DNA of 64,000 bases from Duganella levis (GCF_009857605.1 NZ_WWCT01000022.1:1-64000); one strand, 5' to 3'; counted from the stretch's first letter, positions 43,751 to 52,188 are shown. Translations and numbers: made by a program. The notes: generated by a model from the letters alone, not told the origin.

Positions 43751-45286
43751 ATGCTGCAACGCATCGTGATCGTCGGCGGTGGTTCAGCCGGCTGGCTCAC
43801 GGCCGGCCTGATCGCGGCAGAACACCGCGCCACCGCGCCGGACGGCCTCCACATCACCCTGATCGAATCGCCGGACGTGCCGCCCATCGGCGTCGGCGAA
43901 GGCACCTGGCCCAGCATGCGCGACACGCTGCGCCGCATCGGCGTGTCCGAATCCGATTTCTTCCGCGAGTGCGACGCCGCCTTCAAGCAAGGCTCGCGCT
44001 TCAACCGCTGGAGCACCGGCAGCGACGACGACGCCTACTTCCACCCGTTCTCGCTGCCGCAAGGCCATGGCGAGGTCAACCTGCCCGAGCAATGGCTGGC
44101 GCAGCATCCACACATCCCGTTCGCGGACCTGGTCAGCTTCCAGCCGCACCTGTGCGTGGCGGGCCGCGCGCCGAAACAGGTCGTGACGCCGGAATACGCC
44201 TCGGTGGCCAACTACGGCTACCACCTGGACGCCGGAAAATTCGGCGTGTTCCTGCGCAAGCACTGCCTGGAAAAGCTCGGCGTGCACTACGTGCCGGACC
44301 ACGTCACCGCCGTCAATTCGCATGAAAATGGCGACATCGCCTCGCTGCAAACGGTCAAGCACGGCGCTGTTGAAGGCGAGCTGTTCATCGACTGCACCGG
44401 CATGCAATCGCTGCTGCTGGGCCAGCACTACGGCATCCCGCTGATCAGCCAGAAGCACGTGCTGTACAACGACTCGGCGCTGGCGGTCCAGATCCCCTAC
44501 CCGGCCGACGACTATCCGATCGCCTCGCAGACCTCGTCCACCGCGCAGAGCGCCGGCTGGATCTGGGACATCGGCCTGCCGACCCGGCGCGGCGTCGGCC
44601 ACGTCTACGCCAGCGGCTACATCAGCGACGACCAGGCCGAAGCCGAATTGCACGCCTACATCGTGCAGACCGGCGGCCCGCACGACATTCCGCAGCCGCG
44701 CAAACTGACCTTCAATCCCGGCTACCGCGAAAAATTCTGGCATCGCAACTGCGTCGCCATCGGCCTGTCGGCCGGCTTCATCGAACCGCTGGAAGCATCG
44801 GCGCTGGCCATCGTCGAAATGTCGGCTGCCATGGTCAGTGACGACCTGCCGGCCAGCCGCGAGGCGATGGACATCGTCGCCAGGCGCTTCAACGAAGCCT
44901 TCCGCTACCGCTGGGAACGGGTGATCGACTTCCTCAAGCTGCACTACGTGCTGAGCCAGCGCCGCGACAGCGCCTACTGGCGCGACAACACCGCCGACGC
45001 GCCGGAACGCCTGGCGGAGCTGCTGACCTTGTGGCGTCACCGCGCGCCGTCGCGCAGCGACTTCAACCGCATCGAAGAAGTCTTTCCGGCCGCCAGCTAC
45101 CAGTACATCCTGTACGGCATGGGCTTCCGCAGCGACTTCAGCCGCGCGCCGAAACCGCACGAGGCCGCACAATCTGACGCGTACTTCCAGGAAGCTGCTA
45201 CATTAACGAAAAAAATGTTGCACGGGCTACCGGACAACCGGTCGCTGATTAACCATATCAAGCTTCACGGCTTGCAAAAAATATAG
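43751..45286 (+). CDS. Flavin-dependent tryptophan halogenase-family protein (first copy)
   Basis: 511 residues. The FAD motif GGGSAGW is at 9-15. The catalytic Lys that forms or positions hypohalous acid is present at exactly residue 79 (AAFKQG), as in PrnA. The halogenase signature WxWxIP is WIWDIG at 270-275, so the Pro is replaced. FIEPLEAS (343-350) matches the conserved EPLES region. A flavin reductase partner is not encoded nearby. The enzyme probably halogenates an indole or phenol moiety, but substrates of the TonB-linked halogenase subgroup are mostly unknown in vivo. It is followed after 11 bases by the SapC-family gene. Confidence 0.9.
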   Translation: MLQRIVIVGGGSAGWLTAGLIAAEHRATAPDGLHITLIESPDVPPIGVGEGTWPSMRDTLRRIGVSESDFFRECDAAFKQGSRFNRWSTGSDDDAYFHPFSLPQGHGEVNLPEQWLAQHPHIPFADLVSFQPHLCVAGRAPKQVVTPEYASVANYGYHLDAGKFGVFLRKHCLEKLGVHYVPDHVTAVNSHENGDIASLQTVKHGAVEGELFIDCTGMQSLLLGQHYGIPLISQKHVLYNDSALAVQIPYPADDYPIASQTSSTAQSAGWIWDIGLPTRRGVGHVYASGYISDDQAEAELHAYIVQTGGPHDIPQPRKLTFNPGYREKFWHRNCVAIGLSAGFIEPLEASALAIVEMSAAMVSDDLPASREAMDIVARRFNEAFRYRWERVIDFLKLHYVLSQRRDSAYWRDNTADAPERLAELLTLWRHRAPSRSDFNRIEEVFPAASYQYILYGMGFRSDFSRAPKPHEAAQSDAYFQEAATLTKKMLHGLPDNRSLINHIKLHGLQKI

Positions 45287-45297
45287 AACGAGACACT

Positions 45298-45999
45298 ATG
45301 CCTAACCCGGTTTTACTGAACAATATCGATCACAAGGATCTGCGCGTCATCACCCGCCGCGGCGCCGCCTATGGCGACCAGCTGATGGCCGTGCCCACCT
45401 TCCCGTCGGAATTCCGCGACGTGCAAGCCTGCTACCCGATCGTCTTCCACAAGACCACGGACGGCCTCGGCTTCGAGCCGCTTGCGCTGTTCGGCTTCCA
45501 GGACGGTGAAAACCTGTTCCTGCAAGGCGAGCGCTGGGATGCACCGTATATCCCGATGATGGTCGAGCGCCAGCCCTTCCTGATCGGCCTCAACGGCGCC
45601 GAACTAATGGTCAATGTCGACCTCGACCACCCGCGCGTCAGCCGCAGCGAAGGCGAGGAAGTATTCAAGCCGCACGGCGGCACCACCGACTACCTCGACC
45701 GCGCCAACTCGCTGCTGTTCGCCATCCACGAAGGCATGCAGGCGCTGCCTGGTTTCTTGCAGGCGCTGCTTGATAACGAATTATTGGAAAGCTTTACACT
45801 CGATGTCGAACTGGACGACGGTTCGCAGAACCGCCTGATCGGTTTCTACACCATCAACGAAGACCGTCTGCAAACCTTGGGTGGCGACGCCATCGTCAAG
45901 CTGCACCAGGCCGGCCACCTGCAGGCGATTTACCTGATCCTGGCGTCGCTGTCCAACTTCCGCATGCTGATCGACCGCAAGAATGCCAGCCTCGCCTGA
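45298..45999 (+). CDS. SapC-family protein
   Basis: 233 residues, soluble, no signal peptide. Recognised by VPTFPSEFRDVQACYPIVF (about 32-50), GENLFLQGERWDAPYIP and the mid segment GTTDYLDRANSLLFAIHEGM. The name comes from a Campylobacter S-layer locus; the biochemical role is unknown. Its 3' end overlaps the cupin gene by 17 bases, so translation is coupled. In this locus type SapC, cupin and halogenases recur together, pointing to a joint cytosolic function. Confidence 0.9.
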   Translation: MPNPVLLNNIDHKDLRVITRRGAAYGDQLMAVPTFPSEFRDVQACYPIVFHKTTDGLGFEPLALFGFQDGENLFLQGERWDAPYIPMMVERQPFLIGLNGAELMVNVDLDHPRVSRSEGEEVFKPHGGTTDYLDRANSLLFAIHEGMQALPGFLQALLDNELLESFTLDVELDDGSQNRLIGFYTINEDRLQTLGGDAIVKLHQAGHLQAIYLILASLSNFRMLIDRKNASLA

Positions 46000-46996
46000 A
46001 CCCATCCGCGAGATCGCCGGCCTGGGCCCGGCCGATCTCACTGACGCGATCCTGACCTCTACCCAGCCGCTGGTGCTGCGCGGCCTGGCCGCCAGCTGGC
46101 CGATGGTGCGCGCCGCGCGGGAAGGCGACCGTGCCGGCCTCGACTACCTGCGCCAGCACTACCAGGACGCCACCGTCGGCGCCATGCTGGGCGGTGCCGA
46201 CGCCGGTGGCCGCTTCTTCTACAACGACACCGTGGACGGCTTCAACTTCCAGCCAGTGCACGCCAAGCTGACCGGCGTGCTGGAGGAAATCGAGAACAAG
46301 CTGGCGCTCGACCCGGCGCCGACCATCTACGTCGGCTCGACCACCATCGACACCTGCCTGCCCGGCTTCCGCCAGCAGAACGATCTCGACCTCGGCCAGC
46401 GCGACGCCTTGGCCAGCATCTGGATCGGCAACCGCACCCGCATCGCCGCCCATTACGACCTGCCGGACAATGTGGCGGTGGTGGCGGCCGGGCGTCGCCG
46501 CTTCACGCTGTTCCCGCCGGAGCAGCTACCCAACCTGTACGTCGGCCCGATCGATTTCACGCCGGCCGGCCAGGCCATCAGCCTGGTCGATTTCCACCAG
46601 CCGGACTTCGACAAGTATCCGAAATTCGCCGAAGCGCTGCGCCACGCGCAAAGCGCCGAACTGGAAGCAGGCGACGCCATTTTCATCCCCAGCATGTGGT
46701 GGCATCACATTGAGGCGCTGTCGCCGTTCAATGTGCTGGTCAACTACTGGTGGCGGCAGTCGCCCGAGTACATGGACACGCCGACCAACGCCCTGATGGC
46801 GGCCTTCCTCACCATGCGCGACCTGCCGTTAGAGCAGCGCAAGGCATGGCAGGAAATCTTCCGTCATTACATATTCGAAGCCGACACAGAAACGGCTGCC
46901 CATATTCCGGCACACGCACGCGGCGTGCTGTCGCCACTGACAGCCGATGGTGCACGCGCGCTGCGCGGGCATTTGCTTAAAAAATTAAATCGCTAG
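45983..46996 (+). CDS. Cupin-like JmjC-type oxygenase-family protein
   Basis: 337 residues. The cupin_8/JmjC core has IAAHYDLPDNVAVVAAG (about 152-168, HxD iron ligands) and IPSMWWHHIEALSP (about 232-245, the second His). RRRFTLFPPEQLPNLYVGP matches the strand after the first ligands. This is the fold of 2-oxoglutarate/Fe(II) hydroxylases of the FIH/JMJD type, so it may hydroxylate a protein or a small molecule. It overlaps the SapC gene and is followed after 10 bases by the second halogenase. Confidence 0.87.
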   Translation: MPASPEPIREIAGLGPADLTDAILTSTQPLVLRGLAASWPMVRAAREGDRAGLDYLRQHYQDATVGAMLGGADAGGRFFYNDTVDGFNFQPVHAKLTGVLEEIENKLALDPAPTIYVGSTTIDTCLPGFRQQNDLDLGQRDALASIWIGNRTRIAAHYDLPDNVAVVAAGRRRFTLFPPEQLPNLYVGPIDFTPAGQAISLVDFHQPDFDKYPKFAEALRHAQSAELEAGDAIFIPSMWWHHIEALSPFNVLVNYWWRQSPEYMDTPTNALMAAFLTMRDLPLEQRKAWQEIFRHYIFEADTETAAHIPAHARGVLSPLTADGARALRGHLLKKLNR

Positions 46997-47006
46997 AGGA
47001 GACACA

Positions 47007-48521
47007 ATGCGAGATCCAAACAATCGCCAGCCGGTGCGCCGGGTGGTCATCTGCGGCGGCGGCACCGCCGGCTGGATGGCCGCCACCGGCATCGCCAAAG
47101 TGCTGGGCAAACAGCTCGACATCAAACTGATCGAGTCGGAAGAAATCGGCACCGTCGGCGTCGGCGAAGCCACCATCCCGACGCTGACCAACTTCCACAA
47201 CGTGCTGGAGATTAACGAGCAGGAATTCATGGCCGAAACCCAGGCCACCTTCAAGCTCGGCATAAGCTTTGAAAGCTGGCGCAATCTCAAGGAAGACTAC
47301 ATCCACTCGTTCGGCACCACCGGCATCGACCACTGGACCGCCGGCTTCCAGCACTTCTGGCACAAGGGCGTGCAGCGCGGCCTGGCCGGCGACTTCGGCG
47401 ACTACTGCCTGGAGCTGAAGGCATCGAAGGAAAACCGCTTCGCCCACCTGCCCAACAACGGCATGAACTACGCCTACCATCTGGACGCCAGCCGCTACGC
47501 CAAGTTCCTGCGCCGCCTGAGCGAACCGCGCGGCGTGCAGCGCATCGAAGGCAAGATCGTCCGCTTCAACAAGCACGACAACGGCGACGTGCGCTCGGTG
47601 GTGCTGGCCTCCGGCCAGGAAATCGAAGGCGACTTCTTCATCGACTGCACCGGCTTCCGCGCGCTGCTGATCGGCGAGGCGATGGACGAGCCGGTGGAAG
47701 AATGGTCGCAATGGCTGTTCTGCGACCGCGCCATCGCGGTGCAGACCACGGCGATTGCCGACGCCGTACCGCTGACGCGCTCCATGGCGCACCAGGCCGG
47801 CTGGCAGTGGCGCATTCCGCTGCAACACCGGGTCGGCAACGGCATCGTCTATTCGAGCCGCTATCTGGATGAAGAGACCGCGCACAAGCAGCTGCTGGCC
47901 AACGTCGAAGGCAAGACCCTGATCGAGCCGCGCGTGATCAAGTTCCAGCCGTGCCAGCGGCGCCAGACGTGGAAGGGCAACGTGGTGGCGATCGGCCTGT
48001 CGAGCGGTTTCCTGGAGCCGATCGAATCGACCAGCATCCACCTGATCCAGCGCAGCGTGATCCGCCTGATGCAAATGTTCCCGTCCGACGGCATCCAGCA
48101 GGCCGACATCGACGAGTACAACAACCAGTGCAACAGCGAGATCAACCACATCCGCGACTTCATCATCCTGCACTACCACGCCAACAACCGCACCGATTCG
48201 CAGTTCTGGATCGACGCGCGCGAGATGAAGATTCCGGCCTCGCTGCAGCACCGCATCGACCTGTTCCGCGAAACCGGCCGCGTGTTCCGCGTGCCGAACG
48301 AACTGTTCGCGGAAAACTCGTGGATCCAGGTGATGATCGGCCAGGGCATCATGCCGAAGTCGCACCACTCGACGGCCGACCTGATGGGCGACGAGGAACT
48401 GAAAGCCTTCCTCGGCAACATCAAGAGCCGCATCGACCGCACCGTGGTGCAGCTGCCGACCCACCAGGCCTACGTGCAGCGCTACTGTGGCCGCCCGGAC
48501 GAAGGCGCGAAAGCCGCCTGA
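47007..48521 (+). CDS. Flavin-dependent tryptophan halogenase-family protein (second copy)
   Basis: 504 residues. GGGTAGW (17-23) binds FAD, Lys83 in ATFKLG is the catalytic Lys, WQWRIP (266-271) is a perfect WxWxIP motif, and FLEPIESTSI (335-344) matches the EPLESTGI region. A ribosome site GAGGAG precedes the ATG. It is the last gene of the five-gene operon. Compared with the first copy it keeps all halogenase hallmarks, so it is the better candidate for an active halogenase, resembling the BrvH/Xcc indole-brominating group by locus type. Confidence 0.92.
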   Translation: MRDPNNRQPVRRVVICGGGTAGWMAATGIAKVLGKQLDIKLIESEEIGTVGVGEATIPTLTNFHNVLEINEQEFMAETQATFKLGISFESWRNLKEDYIHSFGTTGIDHWTAGFQHFWHKGVQRGLAGDFGDYCLELKASKENRFAHLPNNGMNYAYHLDASRYAKFLRRLSEPRGVQRIEGKIVRFNKHDNGDVRSVVLASGQEIEGDFFIDCTGFRALLIGEAMDEPVEEWSQWLFCDRAIAVQTTAIADAVPLTRSMAHQAGWQWRIPLQHRVGNGIVYSSRYLDEETAHKQLLANVEGKTLIEPRVIKFQPCQRRQTWKGNVVAIGLSSGFLEPIESTSIHLIQRSVIRLMQMFPSDGIQQADIDEYNNQCNSEINHIRDFIILHYHANNRTDSQFWIDAREMKIPASLQHRIDLFRETGRVFRVPNELFAENSWIQVMIGQGIMPKSHHSTADLMGDEELKAFLGNIKSRIDRTVVQLPTHQAYVQRYCGRPDEGAKAA

Positions 48522-48560
48522 CCCCACGAGCCTTTAGTGATACGCAAGCCTTACCACTTA

Positions 48561-48590
48561 GGGGTCTGACCCCGTACGGGGTCAGACCCC
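48561..48590. repeat. Perfect 30-base palindrome of the GGGGTCTGACCCC family
   Basis: The half-site GGGGTCTGACCCCGT is followed by its exact inverse complement. It lies between the halogenase operon and a convergent LysR gene, so it can act as a bidirectional transcription block. GGGGTCAG also ends the inverted repeat at 12238-12292. I recall similar dispersed palindromes in Massilia and Janthinobacterium genomes, which supports a repetitive element. Confidence 0.7.
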
Positions 48591-48606
48591 ACCTGGCGGT
48601 GCGGGT

Positions 48607-49497
48607 CTATGAACCGAGCCGCTCCACCAGCTGGTCAAACACCAGCCGGATGCGGGCCGGTACCGGCCCGCGCTGCGGCCGATACACATAAATATCCCAC
48701 GGGTCCGATTGCAGCTTTTGCTGCACCGGCACCAGCCAGCCGCTGGCGATATGCGGATCGGCCATAAAGCCCGGTAGCTGGCCGAATCCAAGACCAGCCA
48801 TGATGGCGTCAAACTCCGCTTCCGAATCGCTGCTCAGGAAACGCGGATTCACCGGCGAGATATGCAAGCCGCCGGCAAAGTACCAAGGCCACGCCTTGCC
48901 CGTGCTGTGATCGCGCAGCGAGGTGGTCGGCAACGCATGCAGATCCTCCACCTGCTTCGGCTTGCCGTGCCGCGCAATCAACTCCGGCGTACCCACCGTG
49001 CGAAACGGTTGCGGCGCCACGCTGCGCGCCACGTAGCGGCTGTCGCGCATTGAGCCGAAGCGCACGCCGATATCGATGCGGTCGTCCACCACGTCGGCAT
49101 GGGTATCGCTGAACTGCACGTCGAAGCGCAGCTGCGGATGGTCGCGACCCAGCGCGCTCAGCACCGGCAGCATCAGCATGCGGCCCAGCGCCACCGGCGC
49201 CGTCAGCCGCACCAGTCCTTCCATCTGCGCCGTTGCCACTTCGGCCGGCGGCTGGAACAGCGCATCGACCCGCTGCACGCTGTCGCGCGCCTGCGCCGCC
49301 AGGAGTTCGCCGTAAGTGGTGATCTGGATCCCGCGCGTATTCCGGTGGAATAGCAACTCGCCCTGCGCCGCCTCCAGATCCTGCACCGCGCGCGTCACCG
49401 CCTGCGGCGAAATCCGCAACCGCACCGCCGCCTCCTTGAAGCTGCGCGCTTCCGCTGCCGCCACGAAGATGCGCAACATTTCCAATCGATTGAGCAT
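48607..49497 (-). CDS. LysR family regulator of the divergent SDR gene
   Basis: 296 residues from MLNRLEMLRIFVAAAEARSF; an earlier in-frame ATG at 49530 would run into the operator-like repeats and is less likely. The HTH reads SFKEAAVRLRISPQAVTRAVQDLE (in segments, about 19-42). The effector domain resembles the CrgA/AphB-type group. It is divergent from an SDR gene with 109 bases between the starts, the usual LysR arrangement, so that gene is the likely target. Confidence 0.88.
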   Translation of the reverse strand: MLNRLEMLRIFVAAAEARSFKEAAVRLRISPQAVTRAVQDLEAAQGELLFHRNTRGIQITTYGELLAAQARDSVQRVDALFQPPAEVATAQMEGLVRLTAPVALGRMLMLPVLSALGRDHPQLRFDVQFSDTHADVVDDRIDIGVRFGSMRDSRYVARSVAPQPFRTVGTPELIARHGKPKQVEDLHALPTTSLRDHSTGKAWPWYFAGGLHISPVNPRFLSSDSEAEFDAIMAGLGFGQLPGFMADPHIASGWLVPVQQKLQSDPWDIYVYRPQRGPVPARIRLVFDQLVERLGS

Positions 49498-49506
49498 GAT
49501 TTTTAT

Positions 49507-49525
49507 AATTCCAGAAAATGGAATT
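49507..49525. promoter_or_regulatory. LysR-type inverted repeat in the LysR/SDR intergenic region
   Basis: AATTCCA and TGGAATT are perfect inverted arms with a five-base spacer. A second, wider pair AAATGGAA (49516-49523) and TTCCATTT (49541-49548) overlaps it. Paired sites of this kind between divergent genes suit a LysR tetramer. Confidence 0.55.
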
Positions 49526-49606
49526 CTCAAATCATATCATTTCCATTTATTTGCATAGTCGGGCTTCCTATACTTGCTTCATCAACCAACCACAAGGAGT
49601 TACGAC

Positions 49607-50350
49607 ATGAGCACCAACATCGAAAACAAAGTTGTTGTCATCACCGGCGCCAGCAGCGGCCTGGGCGAAGCAACCGCCCGCCATCTGGCCGCACGCGGCG
49701 CTGCCGTGGTGCTGGGTGCGCGTCGCACCGACAAGCTGGAGCAGATCGCCGCCGACATCCGCGCCGCAGGTGGCAAGGCCGAAGTGGTCGCCACTGACGT
49801 CACCAGCCGTGAACAGGTGCAGGCGCTGATAGACACCGCCGTGCGCGTGTTCGGCCGCGTGGACGTGCTGATCAACAATGCCGGCTTGATGTCGATCGCG
49901 CCGATGGACGAAGTCAAGGTGGACGAGTGGGACCGCATGATCGACATCAACGTCAAGGGCGTGCTGTACGGGATCGCCGCCGCGCTGCCGCAGTTCCGCA
50001 AACAGAACAGCGGCCACTTCATCAACATCGCCTCGGTGGCAGGCGTGAAAGTGTTCAGCCCGGGCGGCACCGTGTACAGCGGCACCAAGTTTGCGGTGCG
50101 CGCGATTTCCGAAGGCCTGCGCCATGAAGTGGGCGGCTCGATCCGCACCACCACCATCGAACCGGGCGCGGTCGACACGGAACTGAAGCACGGCAGCTCG
50201 CATGAGCAAAGCTCGCAGTTCGTCAAAGAGTTCTACAAGCTGGCCATTCCGGCCGACTCGGTAGCGCGCGCGATTGCCTACGCCATCGAACAGCCGGCCG
50301 ACGTCGACATCAACGAAATCGTGCTGCGTCCGACCGTGCAGGAGTTCTAA
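49607..50350 (+). CDS. Short-chain dehydrogenase/reductase
   Basis: 247 residues from the ATG at 49607, which follows AAGGAG; an upstream in-frame ATG at 49574 has no such site. TGASSGLG (about 14-21) binds NAD(P), NNAG lies near 91-94, and the catalytic tetrad includes the SVAGVKVF serine and YSGTK. GARRTDK after the second strand suggests NADPH. It belongs to the YdfG-like classical SDR group acting on 3-hydroxy acids or small alcohols. Probably controlled by the divergent LysR gene. It converges with the MOSC-ATL gene, with a four-base overlap of the two ends. Confidence 0.9.
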   Translation: MSTNIENKVVVITGASSGLGEATARHLAARGAAVVLGARRTDKLEQIAADIRAAGGKAEVVATDVTSREQVQALIDTAVRVFGRVDVLINNAGLMSIAPMDEVKVDEWDRMIDINVKGVLYGIAAALPQFRKQNSGHFINIASVAGVKVFSPGGTVYSGTKFAVRAISEGLRHEVGGSIRTTTIEPGAVDTELKHGSSHEQSSQFVKEFYKLAIPADSVARAIAYAIEQPADVDINEIVLRPTVQEF

Positions 50351-51090
50351 ACGGCTTCACCGCGCCACAGGTAGCGGGACAGGTCAACCACGGCAGCACC
50401 GTGGTTGACCACGCCCTCCGCCTGCAAGCGCGCCGCCTGCTCCGGCAGGAAGTTCAACAGCTCGCCACGGGCGTTGACGATGCGATGCGCCGGCAACGCG
50501 GGACTACGCTTGATGTAGCCCGGCAGCACCCGCACAAAACCATCGGCCACGCCGATGGCGACCGCCACATCGCTGTAGCGCACCACGCGCCCACGCGGAA
50601 TGGTCGGCACAAAATCCAGGAATTTTTGATAGGAAGATTCGGGCAGCGCCGGATAACGGCTTTCGACCAGCGTCACCGCATCGCCGATGCGCAGTGCGCC
50701 GCCGGCCTCGATCACGCCCAGCACGCCACGACGCCGCAGCAACTGGCGCAGGTTGGGCACCACATGGCTGATGCGCCGGCACGCCTCGCAAAACATCGTC
50801 AAACGGATCTCAACCCCGGAAGACGTCAGCAACGCCGTCCCCGGCCGGAACAGCGCAGGCTGATCGCTGGAAATCACGATATTCTCACCCAGCGCACCGG
50901 GCGCAATCTCCAGCGCCCGCAGCTCGCTGGCCAGCGTGACCAGCACCTGCCGGGGGCTGAGCCGATTCGCATGCGCATCGCCATGGATGCCCAGACGCGC
51001 CTCGCACACCATCGCCTCGTCCTGCCCCAACGCCCGCAGCGGCTGGCCGCGCGCGGGCTTCAGGTACAGACGTTCAATCCGTCCGGTCAC
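50347..51090 (-). CDS. MOSC domain fused to an alkyltransferase-like (ATL) domain
   Basis: 247 residues from a GTG at 51090; no ATG fits the domain edge, and the sodC stop is only 14 bases upstream. Residues about 1-140 are a MOSC domain (LYLKPARGQPL, GIHGDAHANR, and FCEACRR with the conserved Cys). Residues about 150-240 match the DNA-binding domain of O6-alkylguanine transferases (IPRGRVVRYSDVAVAIGV, LPAHRIVNARGELL). The PCHR active-site Cys is Ala here, which defines non-catalytic ATL proteins that flag alkylated guanine for excision repair. The combination is unusual. It probably shares a transcript with sodC. Confidence 0.75.
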   Translation of the reverse strand: MTGRIERLYLKPARGQPLRALGQDEAMVCEARLGIHGDAHANRLSPRQVLVTLASELRALEIAPGALGENIVISSDQPALFRPGTALLTSSGVEIRLTMFCEACRRISHVVPNLRQLLRRRGVLGVIEAGGALRIGDAVTLVESRYPALPESSYQKFLDFVPTIPRGRVVRYSDVAVAIGVADGFVRVLPGYIKRSPALPAHRIVNARGELLNFLPEQAARLQAEGVVNHGAAVVDLSRYLWRGEAV

Positions 51091-51103
51091 ACAGTCAGGG
51101 GAA

Positions 51104-51637
51104 TTATTTGCCAGCCACCACCACGCCGCACGCCAGACGCTTGCCGGAGTTGCCGGTTGGCTGGGTGACGAAATCGTCCGGATCGGCATGCACGATCAGG
51201 CCACGGCCGACGATGCTGTTGGCGGCGCCGGAGTCCAGCGAAATCTGGCTGGTCGGCACGCTCAGGTGCAGCGACGCCTTGCCGCTGGCATCGGCGGTGA
51301 TGTTGCCGAAGTCGCCGCCGTGATGGGCCGTGTTTTGCGGGCCGCCATGCTGATGGTTGCCTGGATTGAAGTGGCCGCCGGCGCTGGTGCCATCCGGCGC
51401 GCTGCAATCGCCTTTTTCATGCAGGTGAAAGCCGTGCACGCCCGGCGCCAGGCCAGCGATGTCGGCGTCGATCCGCAACTGGTCGCCCTGCTGCGTGAAG
51501 CGTACCGAACCGGCGGTGGTGCTACCAGCGGTCGGTTTCAGCACCACGTCAGCGGTGGAATCGGCCGCCTGCGCCGCGCCGGTCGCTGCCAACGCCACGC
51601 CAACCGCCAGCAGGTAAGAAATCGAGATTTTTCGCAT
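51104..51637 (-). CDS. sodC: Periplasmic Cu/Zn superoxide dismutase
   Basis: 177 residues from the ATG at 51637, which has GGAG upstream; a longer reading from 51703 lacks a signal-peptide start. The signal peptide ends AQAAD. Copper ligands are in GFHLHEKGDC and the zinc loop in GGHFNPGNHQHGG. HHGGDFGNI and GRGLIVHADPDDF complete the site, and Cys pairs with the late RLACGVV. It converts superoxide to peroxide in the periplasm. The MOSC-ATL gene follows 14 bases after its stop. Confidence 0.93.
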   Translation of the reverse strand: MRKISISYLLAVGVALAATGAAQAADSTADVVLKPTAGSTTAGSVRFTQQGDQLRIDADIAGLAPGVHGFHLHEKGDCSAPDGTSAGGHFNPGNHQHGGPQNTAHHGGDFGNITADASGKASLHLSVPTSQISLDSGAANSIVGRGLIVHADPDDFVTQPTGNSGKRLACGVVVAGK

Positions 51638-51770
51638 AGTGAGAGTCTCCATAATAAAAGCCAAAAGCTTATTGTTGCATTGTTTTCTCGGGACTGTGCA
51701 CACCTTTACACTTCAGTTATAGTCCTTCTCAGGCAAGCACTTCGCCGCGCCGACCTTGCAAGGATATCTC

Positions 51771-52061
51771 ATGAAAAAACTGTTTGTAGCCAGCCTGATC
51801 CTGTCCCTGAGCGGCGCTGTATTCGCGGCCGAGCCAACCGCGCAGCAGAACAAGATGAAAACCTGTAATGCGGACGCCACCGGCAAGAAGGGGGATGAAC
51901 GCAAAGCCTTCATGAAGGAATGCCTGAGCGCCAAGCCGGCCGCCGCCGAAGCGCCTAAGCTGACCCAGCAAGAGAAAATGAAAAAATGTAATGGCGACGC
52001 CACCGGCAAGAAAGGTGACGAGCGCAAGGCCTTCATGAAGGAATGCCTGAGCAACAAATAA
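51771..52061 (+). CDS. PsiF-repeat periplasmic protein
   Basis: 96 residues from the ATG at 51771 (AAGGA upstream), with a signal peptide ending VFAAE. The mature part consists of two near-identical PsiF repeats: MKTCNADATGKKGDERKAFM and MKKCNGDATGKKGDERKAFM, each ending KECLS with a Cys pair. E. coli PsiF is a phosphate-starvation-inducible protein of unknown biochemical role. Single gene with its own terminator. Confidence 0.9.
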   Translation: MKKLFVASLILSLSGAVFAAEPTAQQNKMKTCNADATGKKGDERKAFMKECLSAKPAAAEAPKLTQQEKMKKCNGDATGKKGDERKAFMKECLSNK

Positions 52062-52079
52062 GCCATCGCCGCTGCCATC

Positions 52080-52105
52080 AACGCCATCCACGGATGGCGT
52101 TTTTT
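52080..52105 (+). terminator. Rho-independent terminator after the PsiF-repeat gene
   Basis: AACGCCATC (52080-52088) pairs with GATGGCGTT (52093-52101) around a four-base loop, followed by a run of T. Confidence 0.85.
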
Positions 52106-52188
52106 ATCGGCGTCTTTTTACCAATAGTCATTATTGCCTTGGCACATTACTTGCTCTGAATATACTTTTTTGTGTTCAAGCCTACGTA

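Noticed and set aside
50504..50560. Active Ada/Ogt methyltransferase in the C-terminal half of the MOSC fusion
   Set aside because: The acceptor Cys of PCHR is Ala, so self-alkylation is not possible. An ATL role fits better.
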